Source: Peronospora farinosa
Lineage: Eukaryota > Oomycota > Peronosporomycetes > Peronosporales > Peronosporaceae
Assembly: GCA_947646735.1 (NCBI GenBank)
Contig: CANTFK010000899.1
Location: forward strand, 62,001-126,000
Length of the DNA: 64,000 bases
Direction: 5' to 3'
The translations under genes and the position numbers were made by a program. The notes beneath the pieces were generated by a model. That model did not search any database, was not told where the DNA came from, and was given only the letters and a program-made list of their open reading frames with translations. Shown piece by piece: positions 11,801-20,351 of the stretch; within the stretch, counting starts at the first letter, position 1, and every line of letters begins with the position of its first letter.

Positions 11801-12087
11801 AGTGCTGCATTGAGCTCAATCTCATCCTTTTTCAAGCTCTGTGTCCGATGAAAGTGAATCCGTTCCCGACTAAAGAGTTTTGACACGGCAACGTCATTAT
11901 CCAGTGCTTGAAATTGACCATCCAATTGTTTTAGTTCGAGCAATCCATTCCATGCTAAATTATAAATGGTTTCATTATCAAAACGTGATGCTTCTCGTTG
12001 ATCATAGAGAAATGTGTCCGTACGACGTTTACTCCCAGCACCAGTCTCTCGAAGGTGTTGCAATTGCTTGGCCAATGTACTTGCCAT
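5806..12087 (-). CDS. UTP10: U3 snoRNP component UTP10 / HEATR1
   Basis: A 2,093-residue intron-free HEAT-repeat protein of the t-UTP subcomplex of the small-subunit processome, acting in the nucleolus on Pol I transcription and early 18S pre-rRNA processing. The N-terminus (MASTLAKQLQHLRE, then YFLLDATHKVLEFLVRRYEI and the YHESGWFVR motif) matches the UTP10 N-terminal domain of yeast and human proteins. Repeated helical pairs fill the body. An acidic linker (EIDEDDDNDDVEYE) lies near residue 1385. The C-terminal BP28CT-like region and a terminal HEAT block (LAELMEDTNDEVEKTCHRVI) close the protein, with an acidic/basic patch (SDDSESDDDLF, KKAK) that may be a nuclear signal. An upstream ATG at 12120 adds 11 residues; I chose 12087 because family members start with MxSLAxQL. 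Confidence 0.95.
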   Translation of the reverse strand: MASTLAKQLQHLRETGAGSKRRTDTFLYDQREASRFDNETIYNLAWNGLLELKQLDGQFQALDNDVAVSKLFSRERIHFHRTQSLKKDEIELNAALNKVLDALSAYFLLDATHKVLEFLVRRYEIHRYNIDAIMAMIMAYHESGWFVRMVRILHIHDTRWEFLLPVKTQGTPLLRAALVQRVIDEFSVIEFVFDSATRIGARNSKLTSLYTLIVLQVLEQSKVTEQRLRWLVPQLLTALQSTKFPELQSSAYMIVTKLASKATLTVKVVDALVKALVKFAQSGAQMNALLCVIFLAQTQPSFRLSITTGKYLVHMENAADFLRDATMNYESAKFVQILTVFLTQNMESTDDDHFRLLTSLIENVSVVDEFTDELVKTMVTQAQEEAFAMDNARVQAISQGLVALSKKNAAQVDVVISSLLSKQTKKSKQDKKLNQFLTKTFENVANSAHFVPSNTDANTSLALALDHPTEHIRYQALELLAKMNDANAEMATKDKVRVLTSGDVLLRRMLDDSKRIANFMVSTSLGDLMLSLSAKKKVLEALVQTVRKWVCRGEASIVEAVVGFILNSFRKTAASIDTDEKLLTLFVSLVHTKDVVSVDTVWAWIATLDHPFGMSASKSSNKKSKTATDLAETFGCALSADVPGLLPYCLRWSQTSECNDDPLTGFLIDVLSTASALQAAKKSKSKKAKTHLVSLNQSYRLILKKEFVSLCDDGVYKEELTRTIRVASKLAEAAYAMFAESRDDFDACVATLLHSPTPVFIRIQECLLELFHGDLANQLLPTMARIVTKPASANDFLRVLAKTRSLDIISAVLEGYSYAESEVELRSLVHVVPVVIVALSDLSKAVRQSAATCLDRWVVSCGDTVRSSESTDLKVLQKASSFFLNAKEDILMDANSVIALCGSFSAQEESSLFHQLLMNFVSSASSDEMCIAVKFLDLLAPVKETSFWLQSVDFFQQTLSGCSTSGAGESTLKLLTGFLTHYLDPSVAITTTKQGKSTISKEFAVAMMAVLRAEKGLHSHLQKLQIYLAANLSVSFYEALDDVSRHMFVDKMLRLLMVAEEAVASKLIQCLNTLPIGYSIFERLLEEQIASVVEFSELSCILEVLAIKVDSASSCAEADVDISKLLATLCNVLALFCDSKHEGVVSEYILQVLFSCLRRVCDIRSSTSKQVNGRLAKGTEPTKTTLKPQLLVKHTLTCLGRTSSPQTRNEGLLFISSLVNLHPASVLASLDKILSFVSAGSIRHEDEYSFHVLETIIKAVVPHIVAARKQEAGALMTPQRFIGLFVDAFDQIPKSKRDVLFQVVVGFLGKELLPYCAVALLQHAALVNDMDNQRERIQFAHNLCFKFECSEQVSSLVMILRITRDILPHVVKEADTDTDEIDEDDDNDDVEYESFVFDDRLVQSNALSRRLNSILLKFVAAHLRARELHHKILSYESERDQRNEADSEGDVLQHNYLMLAQLDLLYFRRVAREQSLHDDDSGFWTALAADSMDILGALQQLLSTPGFVAVISELLHHDNSLVRKKAMQLFNERLQEERDTLSPGEALLFIDMLDELDTILQNPEGAENSVNIQTALLSVDILARNFAANHTKRFQQILPTVVKYVDRDVANSSPMTLHLFGCAFVCLSSIGRAVGTVVFPLLPKFFPRLLSGIKYCSSTNGVGSTKAVLQCLLAALEVFTDKISQFLGPYLSSVIRSLLTPALLSSAPTNVEVLMSVDCCFLNLSSHVELRQLLPTLFGAYEYVLALESDSSVTRLFSVVGTVVNDLDSSAIRKHLPTFARFFVTALDARRVHASKLQDLDNVEEEVLECLVQFILKLSEKQLKPLFLKLVEWAQTRVGSCGKTGDISRRISFFKLVVKLSERLRGIFVPYYAHVLELLMSSLTESRKVLMQKPRRSSDDSESDDDLFASENEPLAKKAKGVLSTTVDVKAAREHNALLLTTVVRALDGCFVHDNDGFIEKDRFDLVLNPLVDVLDVLQYDGSMRAFVLETVAPCVANLAWAAKSDLLWKPLHYAVLMKSRGESAAVRLAALVTVEKCYQVIGDEFLAMLPESIPFLAELMEDTNDEVEKTCHRVIKQIEDISGESLDQYLTT

Positions 12088-12290
12088 GGCTCTTGAATTG
12101 TGTCGTGTCAAGAAGGCCAATTAAATGTCAATGACGAAAAAAATGACTGGCGAAGAGCGTCGATGCCCAATTTAATACCCCAATTTTGGGTATTATATGA
12201 CATGTGCATTTTGATTGGGTAAAAGTACGATAAGGGATAGGGGAAATAATAAGGGACGTGACGTCGTCACTTTTTTATTACCGGCCATTG
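12088..12290. promoter_or_regulatory. Divergent promoter, UTP10 and HMGCL
   Basis: About 200 bp separate two divergent start codons. Visible elements are a near-palindrome TACCCCAATTTTGGGTA (12176-12192), another ATTGGGTA at 12213-12220, and a CRE-like palindrome GTGACGTCGTCAC (12259-12271). The TTGGGTA core also forms the 17-bp repeat in the COX16/UQCC6 promoter. Promoter function is inferred from position. Confidence 0.5.
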
Positions 12291-13627
12291 ATGACGTCGC
12301 GGATGATGACGACGGTGGGTAAGAAGTTCCTGTCGAGGGCAACGACAGCGGTGACGTACCCACCTTTTGTGCGGATTGTGGAAGTTGGACCCCGTGATGG
12401 GTTACAGAATGAAAAGACGTTCGTATCGACCAACGATAAAGTGACGTTTATTAATCTGTTATCTGAGACGGGATTAGTGGCTATTGAAACGACGTCCTTT
12501 GTATCTCCTAAATGGGTTCCGCAGGTGAGGAAGAGGCAGGTAATGGATGTTGCAGCATAAGGGGACGTGTAATGATGACGTGATGAATTGAAAAACAGAT
12601 GGCTGACAATCGGGAGGTTTTAAAGGGGATTTTACGCAAACGTGGTGTAGTGTACCCTGTTTTGACACCGAATCTGAAAGTACGTACGTGTTTTGAAAGT
12701 AGTTACCTTTTTTTTGAGTACGTATTATTGACACATAGGTGGTGCAGGGGTTTGATCATGCTGTGGAAGCAGGAGCAAACGAAGTAGCAATCTTTGGTGC
12801 CGCTTCCGAGGCTTTTAGTCACAAGAATATTAATTGTTCAATTCAAGAAAGCTTAGAGCGTTTTCAACCCGTGTGTGAAAAGGCGGACGGACTTGGCATT
12901 CGTGTTCGAGGGTACGTAACAATTTGGTATTGGTGAAATGATATTGCAGTGATTGTTGTTCACATGTGGTCATGAATATGTAGCTATGTATCATGTGTTG
13001 TAGGGTGTCCGTATCAAGGATCTGTTGAACCATCTGCAGTTGCTGATGTTGCTCTAAAGATGCTTGAAATGGGTTGCTATGAAGTGTCATTGAGTGATAC
13101 CATTGGTATTGGGAATCCTGGTACGACTGCAGCAGTCTCTTATAGCTTCATGGATATTCACTTGCTCATTTTTGTCACTCTTGTCTAGCATCAACTCTCG
13201 CTATGCTGCAAGCCGTGAAGCAGGTGGTTCCAGTGGAGAATCTTGCCGTGCATTTCCACGATACGTACGGACAAGCGCTGGCCAACATCCTCGTCGCACT
13301 GCAGGTACAAAACAAACATTGTAGCACATTCACCACCTCATACTTTACCAAGTCAGCTTATGCAATTATATACTCGTTTTGTAGGAAGGAATTGCTGTCG
13401 TGGACAGCTCTGTCGCAGGTCTTGGTGGCTGTCCGTATGCCAATGGAGCTTCGGGGAATGTCGCAACGGAAGATGTTTTGTACATGTTACATGGTCTCGG
13501 GATTAAAACTGGCGTGGATCTTTTAAAAGTGATTACTGCAGGTGAATTCATTACAAATGTGCTTGGACGTTCCACTCACTCAAAAGTTGCTATCGCTTTG
13601 GCATCAAAGAAGATCAGTCGTCTATAA
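12291..13627 (+). CDS. HMGCL: Hydroxymethylglutaryl-CoA lyase
   Basis: Cleaves HMG-CoA to acetyl-CoA and acetoacetate, the last step of leucine degradation and ketogenesis. Six exons read from splice sites: 12291-12524, 12599-12679, 12748-12911, 12984-13120, 13189-13304 and 13385-13627, giving 324 residues. Key motifs are [11 protein letters not shown] (substrate and catalytic Arg/Asp), VHFHDTYGQ (metal-binding HxH) and the family signature [19 protein letters not shown] with the catalytic Cys. The N-terminus ([18 protein letters not shown]) is basic and hydroxylated with no acidic residues, a typical mitochondrial presequence. The protein ends KKISRL, and SRL fits the peroxisomal PTS1 rule, as the human enzyme ends CKL. 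The frame upstream of 12291 opens only with GTG, so the first ATG was used. Confidence 0.95.
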
Positions 13628-13749
13628 GTAAAAATTGAGTGACATATGTGGTCCCATTTTATCGCTTTTGCATGCGTTTTATCCAATGAAAACCCAGTAA
13701 ATATGCATTTCTATCAATCAAAACACGTATTTTACGTGCTGACGACGAC
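13628..13749. other. Short intergenic spacer
   Basis: About 120 bp between HMGCL stop and VPS20 start. It must contain both terminator and promoter signals; none stands out. Confidence 0.4.
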
Positions 13750-14827
13750 ATGGGCAGCTTGAACTCGAAGAAGAAACAGTCATCGTCCTCGACCAATAAT
13801 CGTGCTGGTAATGGAGCTAAAGGGAATGGTATTCGTGCACAGATCACATCCAAAGACAAGGCGACCCTTGATCTAAAAAACGCACGTGATCGACTCAAGA
13901 AGTATCAGACACGACTCGATATCGAAGCAAATCAGCTTTATGAGAGTGCTAAAAAGTTGCTACAGGCTGGAAAAAGGGTACAATAATTGTTGCTTTTGGG
14001 TCAAGAACAAAAAGTTGTGTGTGTTTTCGGTAAAAGTGACACTTTTTTGGGTGATATTGTAGGACCGTGCAAAACTTGCGTTAAAGCTAAAGAAATACAA
14101 GGAACAACAAATGCATCAGGCGGATGAACATTTGATTCAAGTATTGGGAATGTTGGATACAATGGAATGGGAGACACAGCAATTGCAAGTGTTTGAAGGA
14201 TTAAAGGCTGGAAATTCGATCTTGAATGCCATTCACAAGGTAATATGCACCCTTGAAGTGTCAAAGGTTTGAATCCATGAAGGTGAAAGACAGAGGATTA
14301 TAAACAATGTAATACTTGGTTTGTGATAATTGATGCAGGAAATGACAGTGGAGGCAGTCGAAGAACTGATGCTTGAGACAGAAGAAGCGCAGGCGACGGC
14401 AAATGTACGATGCCTTGAATTGTTGCAGCACGTTTGTACTTTGTTTTATCCGGTGTGTCTTTGCATCTCACGTTACTATACACGTGTATGTGTGATAATA
14501 GGAAATTAGCAGGATTATAGGTGGCAGTTTGACTGTCGAGGACGAAGACGCCGTGCTCAGTGAGCTTGCTGAGATTGAGAAACTAGAAGCTGATGCCATT
14601 GCAATTGCAATGCCCGAGGCTCCTGCTACAATGCTTGAAATAGGTACGATTGAAATTGAAATGTTTACGAAGTCATGACGTGATTTGTTGTCCTTACTTG
14701 ATACTTGGACGTGTATGTCTCTTGTCAATCAGCGGACATTGCAGCATCATCAAGTGAAAAAGGCACAACTTCGAAGACTCGTGCTGTTAAAAAGTACGAC
14801 AAGGACGCCGTCCCTATTTTAGGGTAA
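13750..14827 (+). CDS. VPS20: ESCRT-III subunit VPS20 / CHMP6
   Basis: Charged multivesicular body protein that nucleates Snf7 filaments on endosomes for intralumenal vesicle formation. Five exons: 13750-13977, 14063-14239, 14339-14404, 14502-14643 and 14733-14827, all joining in frame to 235 residues. It starts MGSLNS, the N-myristoylation pattern (Gly2, Ser6) expected for VPS20. A basic, coiled-coil core follows (KDKATLDLKNARDRLKKY, then AKLALKLKKYKEQQ and LDTMEWETQQLQVFEGLKAG), and the C-terminal half is acidic (EDEDAVLSELAEIEKLEAD), as in other ESCRT-III proteins. The N-terminal Ser/Asn-rich insert makes it somewhat longer than human CHMP6 (about 200). Confidence 0.92.
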
Positions 14828-15017
14828 AACAAATTGGGGGACTTTATTTGGGCACTATTGGAGTACTGTTACATATGTTTACCCATAAAAGACTCCATAC
14901 ATAATAGGGCACCTTTTGACAAATCAGTTTTATGGGTCTAAATATATAATACCTACGCCACTCATTATTACGTCTATAGGTCAGAACTGAACACTTGGTA
15001 TAAATTCATTGACACAC

Positions 15018-16484
15018 ATGATTGCAACGACGTTTACAGTCACCACGCACGAGTGTGACTTCTTTACACCATGGTGTGATCCCATGTCTTTTTTTCTGTA
15101 CTTGGCCATGTCGTTGGTATTAATTTGTGCTGCGGGAATGATGGCGGGTTTAACAATGGGACTCTTGTCTCTGGACATGCTTAATATGCGTATTCTTGAA
15201 ATGGAAGGGTCCGACGACGAAAAAAAGTATGCCAAAGAGGTATTACCGGTATTGACCCAACACCATTTTCTTCTCGTGACGTTATTGGTTGTAAATGCAA
15301 GTGCAAATGAAGCATTACCCATTTTTCTCAACAAATTGGTCCCAGAAGCTGCTTCGATTGTCCTTTCTGTGACATGTGTCTTATTTTTTGGTGAAATTAT
15401 TCCTTCGGCGGTATTTACCGGTCCAAATCAATTACGCATTGCTGCCATGTTGTGCCCATTTGTTAAACTTTTAATGGCAATGACATGTCCCATATCGTAC
15501 CCAATTAGTCGATTATTGGATTGTTGGCTTGGTACTGATCATGATCCAGCTCAATACAAACGCAAAGAAATTAAAGCTCTGGTGACGTTACAACGTGGAA
15601 ATGATGTTGCTCGACGGACTTTAATTGATCAAATGCGTCATAATTCGACCCAATTACATACGACCATGTCGGCAATGAGTGAGAAACAAGCATTATTAAC
15701 ACCTCATTCATTGTATGAAGATTCTGCTTTTGGGACACGTTTGAATGTCGATGAAGTAACAATTATTCATGGTGCTCTGGATTTAGCTTCCAAGACTGTG
15801 ACGGAAGTGATGATTCCCATGGAAGATGTTTACATGCTGGAATTGGATATGGAACTCTCTCCAAATATGTTGGCAAGTATCTTGGCTTCAGGTCATAGTC
15901 GGATTCCAGTGTTTGAAAAACATAGGTCCAATATTGTTGGTCTATTGCTTGTGAAGAAACTCATTGTCTTGGACCCAGATGACCGTCGCCCGATTCGGGA
16001 TTTGATGCTACGCAAACCTATTCTAGTGAGTCCAGAAGAATCGTGCTACTCGATATTGAACGAGTTTCAGAAAGGTCACTCGCATATTGCGCTGGTCACT
16101 GCAGATGTGGATCTTGTGTTGAGGTGTTGGCGTTTAAATGAAGAGATTCCGGAGAGTGTCGTGTTTGACGGCATTGTGACCATTGAAGACGTGATTGAGG
16201 AACTCATCCAGGAAGAAATTGAGGACGAGAGCGATGTCTACGTGCACGACATTGTGAAATACGGGCAGGCTCGTTATCGCAAGGTCACCACGGGCACAGG
16301 ATCGGCTTTTATAAAAAAACGCTTACGCCTTCTTGCAGATCGAGCTCGTCGTCGCGTAAAAAGCCGTCGCTCGAAACAGGCTGCTGAATCTACAACTGCT
16401 AATACCATTAGGGCTTCCGGCCGGCCTCAGCTGCATGCTCCTTTCGAGATCAAGGTCGTTTCCGAAACGACTCCGCTTTTGTAA
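15018..16484 (+). CDS. CNNM/CorC-type metal transporter (DUF21 + CBS)
   Basis: A 488-residue membrane protein of the CNNM/Mam3/CorC family, linked to magnesium efflux or divalent-metal homeostasis. Residues about 20-180 form the DUF21 transmembrane domain, with several hydrophobic helices and the conserved AGLTMGLLSLDMLNMRI and FFGEIIPSAVFTGPNQL segments. A CBS pair follows (VTEVMIPMEDVYMLELD, LASGHSRIPVFEKHRSNIVG, then IVTIEDVIEELIQEEIEDESD). The C-terminus is short and basic. It has no cyclic-nucleotide-like domain, so it is closer to Mam3 and plant or protist forms than to animal CNNM. The longer frame opens with TTG, so ATG 15018 was chosen. It is convergent with the ZIP gene, also a metal transporter. 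Confidence 0.92.
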   Translation: MIATTFTVTTHECDFFTPWCDPMSFFLYLAMSLVLICAAGMMAGLTMGLLSLDMLNMRILEMEGSDDEKKYAKEVLPVLTQHHFLLVTLLVVNASANEALPIFLNKLVPEAASIVLSVTCVLFFGEIIPSAVFTGPNQLRIAAMLCPFVKLLMAMTCPISYPISRLLDCWLGTDHDPAQYKRKEIKALVTLQRGNDVARRTLIDQMRHNSTQLHTTMSAMSEKQALLTPHSLYEDSAFGTRLNVDEVTIIHGALDLASKTVTEVMIPMEDVYMLELDMELSPNMLASILASGHSRIPVFEKHRSNIVGLLLVKKLIVLDPDDRRPIRDLMLRKPILVSPEESCYSILNEFQKGHSHIALVTADVDLVLRCWRLNEEIPESVVFDGIVTIEDVIEELIQEEIEDESDVYVHDIVKYGQARYRKVTTGTGSAFIKKRLRLLADRARRRVKSRRSKQAAESTTANTIRASGRPQLHAPFEIKVVSETTPLL

Positions 16485-17426
16485 GAAAGGAAGACTAGCA
16501 GACTACGAAGGTAATGAAGTGCAATAAAGTGTGTATAGCTGAATCTGGAGTTTGAAGTGAAAGGACAATCAATGCTATGGATTGGGGGTCATCTTCTAGT
16601 AGCCTGTACTTGCGTCGCATGCCATCCTCAGATGCTCGGACAAGCTTAGCAGTACAGCCGTCGTTATGGGTTATTTTGCGAGAGAGTGGAAAGGTTAGAT
16701 GTTTTTTTGTAAAAGCATTCTCCTTCCCTTTGTGACAGCACCGGACGAGTATCAAGCAATTGCATAGAGCACAGTTGTAGGAGCTCTAACATTTGTGGTC
16801 GTGTACGTAGACGATGTGTTTGATGTTATGAAGAACGACAATTGCCGCGTGGAACACTGGATATCATTGTCAATGCTATATGGCAATAAGAAAATATCGC
16901 TTCACTTCTCCGGCTAGGATTCAATCCTCTGCGTAAGAAAGTCGAAGCCACATTGCAGACACCAGAACAAAAAACAAGAAAAGAGTTAAGTTGGGGCATC
17001 GGAATGACATGAAAGCAGCACAAGAAGCAAGTGAAACTCAAAAAAATTCTGTAAAGCGGGATTTCATCATTCACTATCGGCACATGCTTCCGGATCTTCA
17101 TACCTAATTTTGATCCTGCTCCGCTTATAAGGGTGGCATCCTTATCCAAGCAAAGACACTTTCAAGTACTCCATGCAGATTTACTCAAAGTGCTAGTCGG
17201 ATATATGTCATTACGCCAGCCACGTCTTCAAAAAGCTTTGATGAAGTTGTAAACACTTCTCACATTCGAAGACATTATGGATAACAAACCACAAGAAACG
17301 GTGATAGCACTACGAGTGTGGAGCAACGGATACATTGAAATGCAAAGTCGACGTTTACGCGCAAGACTCACTCTGATGGCAATTGAGATGCCAATGTGTT
17401 TGGAAGAAACTAATGCTTGTCTTCCT
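16485..17426. other. Spacer with a possible copia reverse-transcriptase scrap
   Basis: Nearly 1 kb without a convincing gene between convergent transporters. On the plus strand around 16777-16920 a frame reads ALTFVVVYVDDVFDVMKND. This resembles the YVDD active-site neighbourhood of Ty1/copia reverse transcriptase, but stops flank it and nothing else of the domain is clear. Treat it as a possible relic. Confidence 0.25.
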
Positions 17427-18410
17427 TCATACACCGGCGTAGCCAAAAAGCGTGAGGCTGGACACCATAATAAACATGCCAGCAAATGTGCCATAAGCAA
17501 CAACATAGGTCTTTTCCTTGGCAAACTTGTACGCCGTAGGGATCAGCTCTTTCACGCAGATGCAGACCATAATGCCACACACGATTCCAAATAGGATTCC
17601 CTCCGAGAGTGGGTCCATGCCATCACCAATGGCCAACCATGCAATAACTCCACCGAGTGGCTCAGCAGCAGCAGAAATCGCGCACCACATGATTCCTCGC
17701 CGGCGTGAACCAGTAGCAAAGTAAATGGGAGCAGCAACAGCGACCCCTTCGGGGATATTGTGCAAGCCGATACCAATGGCAAGAGAGAACCCAACCGATG
17801 AGTTCTGGAGCGCTCCGACATACGTGGCAATACCTTCCGGCAAATTGTGAATACCAATAGCAAGGGCGCTCAATACACCCATGCGTTGCAATGCACGCTT
17901 AGCGTCCTCGTCCATTTTGAAAAACTGAGGGTTTGGCTCCACCTGCACAGACGTAGCAGCTTCCATACAAGGTACTGATACCTGGTTTTTTCTGCTCGTG
18001 CTTTCAAAGTATTGCATTGATTCACGGATACTTTCCAGGTTTTCAAGTTCCGTCATTTCGTGTTCAGGTGAGATTTTGTGGACGATCATGTCAATGACAT
18101 AGATGAGCAGGATCCCAATACCAAAACAACCTGTAGCTGCAAGCCAACCATGACCCGTGGCCGTCTCTTTCGTTATGTCTTCGGTTTGAATGCCTTTCGT
18201 GAGCAATTGCACGGCATGACCAAAAATCTCGACCAACGAAATGAACATCATGACACCCGACGAAACACTGAGTGCAACTGCTAGACTTACTGGACTGGCC
18301 AAGTATACAAGACGTTTATTCAAGACAACCATACCACCTAAAATTGTAGCAGCTCCAGCAGCAATGTTGAGTGCAAAAGCTACGCTAACATCATGTCCTG
18401 TTTGAACCAT
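17427..18410 (-). CDS. ZIP family metal transporter (ZupT-like)
   Basis: A 327-residue single-exon ZIP protein importing zinc or related divalent metals into the cytosol. Eight hydrophobic segments can be seen. The family's metal-site helices are GIHNLPEGIATYVGAL and GIGLHNIPEGVAVAAPIYF, followed by ISAAAEPLGGVIAWLAIG, an arrangement typical of the ZupT/ZIP11-like branch. The loop between helices 3 and 4 is acidic and lacks the His-rich run of many ZIPs. Upstream on the minus strand (about 18452-18467) TTCATTTGCAATATT resembles the oomycete initiator. Location, plasma membrane or endomembrane, cannot be told. Confidence 0.93.
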   Translation of the reverse strand: MVQTGHDVSVAFALNIAAGAATILGGMVVLNKRLVYLASPVSLAVALSVSSGVMMFISLVEIFGHAVQLLTKGIQTEDITKETATGHGWLAATGCFGIGILLIYVIDMIVHKISPEHEMTELENLESIRESMQYFESTSRKNQVSVPCMEAATSVQVEPNPQFFKMDEDAKRALQRMGVLSALAIGIHNLPEGIATYVGALQNSSVGFSLAIGIGLHNIPEGVAVAAPIYFATGSRRRGIMWCAISAAAEPLGGVIAWLAIGDGMDPLSEGILFGIVCGIMVCICVKELIPTAYKFAKEKTYVVAYGTFAGMFIMVSSLTLFGYAGV

Positions 18411-20351
18411 GACTTGCAGTAGGAGAGATATGGCAGTTGGAAGTAATATTGCAAATGAATGCTAACGGTTAAAAGGATGTACATGTTTCCAATACGTCCA
18501 TGTAAAGATGAATAGCTTCACTGTTTCGCCGTAAGGGGCACTACAAACGAATGGCTGGTCTGTAGCCTCGTGAAAGTTACCGTAGACATTGCTGATTTGA
18601 CTTGCTTACTGCAAATCTTGCAGTTTTACTCGTGTTTACTGAGATGTACGTGTGCCTCGCTCCAATGATAGGGAAGAAAGGCACACGTGATGCAGACAGG
18701 AATCGATCTATTCAAGATTTCTACCAAAGTCGTAGATGCATGTATGTACCCAAGAGATCGATAAAGAAGTTGAATTCGAAACACTTGACTATGAGAATGA
18801 CAATCTAGATGCATGAAATATTCAAGTGATCTAGCCACTACATACTTGAACGGTTCTCACATTGTGCTATCGAGACATCATGTCTTAATAGCTATGGGAT
18901 CTCCTAAGCATTGGTCGTCCATGGTATCGTTTACGTGCACCGATTAGAATTTGATGGCATGGATTCAAAGGCACAAGGAAGGAACAGACTTTATCTGATC
19001 CTGTTGCATACATCTTAGCAACACCATCTTAAGACCGACTTCAGATGACATAGATGTTAGATGGAGGTGTTCATAACCTAGACTAGCCTGGTCTTAAGTT
19101 TGAGTTCGCGTGCAGAGATAAATACAAAGGCAGTGTTTCTAACGAGTAGCTTGCTACTAGTGAGGCAGAATATAGGGCTTATAAAGGCTTTCAATCGGAT
19201 GTATTGGGCTCGAAATCGGTGCAGTGAACCGATTTGGATACTGTCATATTGACCCGTGTGACTTGCGATCAGATTGTTGCATTCTGTCACACGTAACTTG
19301 TTTTCTTCGACTACATGTGACACTCTACTCTCCATCTTGTCCTCTTTGCGTGCATCTGTACAGCGCAAAGCGTCTTGAAACCCTTCGAATGGCAGTACAA
19401 TCAACCAAGCATGAAAGATATCTACTACATTTGTTCTGTCATTGTCGATTTCTGGCAAGGAGCAGGAACATCTCACTAATGAGGAGCTGATGGCAAATAG
19501 CCGTTGATGCAGCCATGTGAGCTTTCTACTACGCCATCCCAAATATCCTCTATCGAATGACTTCGTATTGGAGCAACAGCAGATGCAGATGATGTTTTAT
19601 AAGCTGCGGCTGTCGGAGAAGATCAAGTTATTGTTAACGGTACGTTGTCGACTTCACGGCTGACACCGTCAGCAATGTTTGGGCAGATGGTTGTTGACGC
19701 GATGGAATGGATCATGAACATTATCTGTAATCCGTTTGCAGGGATCCGACAGATTGCAAACGGTTTTACAGAGTTCAACAAAAGCATCAGACCGTTTGCA
19801 CTCGAGCCTTTAGGGTCGTGTAAAAGGTATCGACCGGCATTCTCATCCCGTGACTTGTGCCTTAGTTCTCCCAGCAACTAAATAACTTTCGTCAAGATGA
19901 TCACCTGCTCTCTACTTTTCAGTAAACACAATGATGCTATAGCCTGGAATACTTGATACGCTAACGAGTCTCGATTGTTGAGCGTGTATCTGATTATGAA
20001 CTTGTTTCGCTCGCTCCACTCATATGGAGGAAGGTATCCGTTAAACTCCTTTCATCTTCATATACAAATTCAAGGTCTCCACTAAACCCTGTAACGGCTC
20101 CTTTCAATCATCTCTATATTACCACACTTGATGCTACAATGACCCCCAACTTCGGGTACACAATCCCATTGAGGCGATAGCACCCTTGAGGAGAATCATT
20201 TTGTTTGAAAAAAGAACGGTCTCGAACTGACACTTTCTTGTCCTGCAGACAGGAAGCAATCAAGTCGAACGTAAAGTGTACAGTCAAGGAATTGCAAGAG
20301 TCTGGGGAGGACGTGCTGTTACATATAAAGGCTAGGAACACGTCACTTGCT
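18411..20351. other. Gene-poor stretch with decayed copia-like RNase H remnant
   Basis: No intact gene is visible. On the plus strand near 19150-19210 a frame reads ATSEAEYRAYKG, which fits the STEAEY motif at the copia RNase H active site, preceded by a degraded KYKGSV-like segment. Further scraps to about 19560 are unreadable. A CCGTTTGCA...TGCAAACGG inverted repeat lies at about 19733-19763, with a third CCGTTTGCA near 19793. The segment 20205-20351 is open in the frame of the next gene but has no ATG; an acceptor-like TTGTCCTGCAG at about 20239-20249 hints at an upstream exon. Confidence 0.3.

Noticed and set aside
15009..15017. Start of the CNNM gene at TTG
   Set aside because: Non-ATG start; an ATG three codons later suffices.
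20205..20351. Extension of the SerK-like protein upstream of its first ATG
   Set aside because: The open frame there begins with TTG. It may be part of an upstream exon, but no ATG exon was found.
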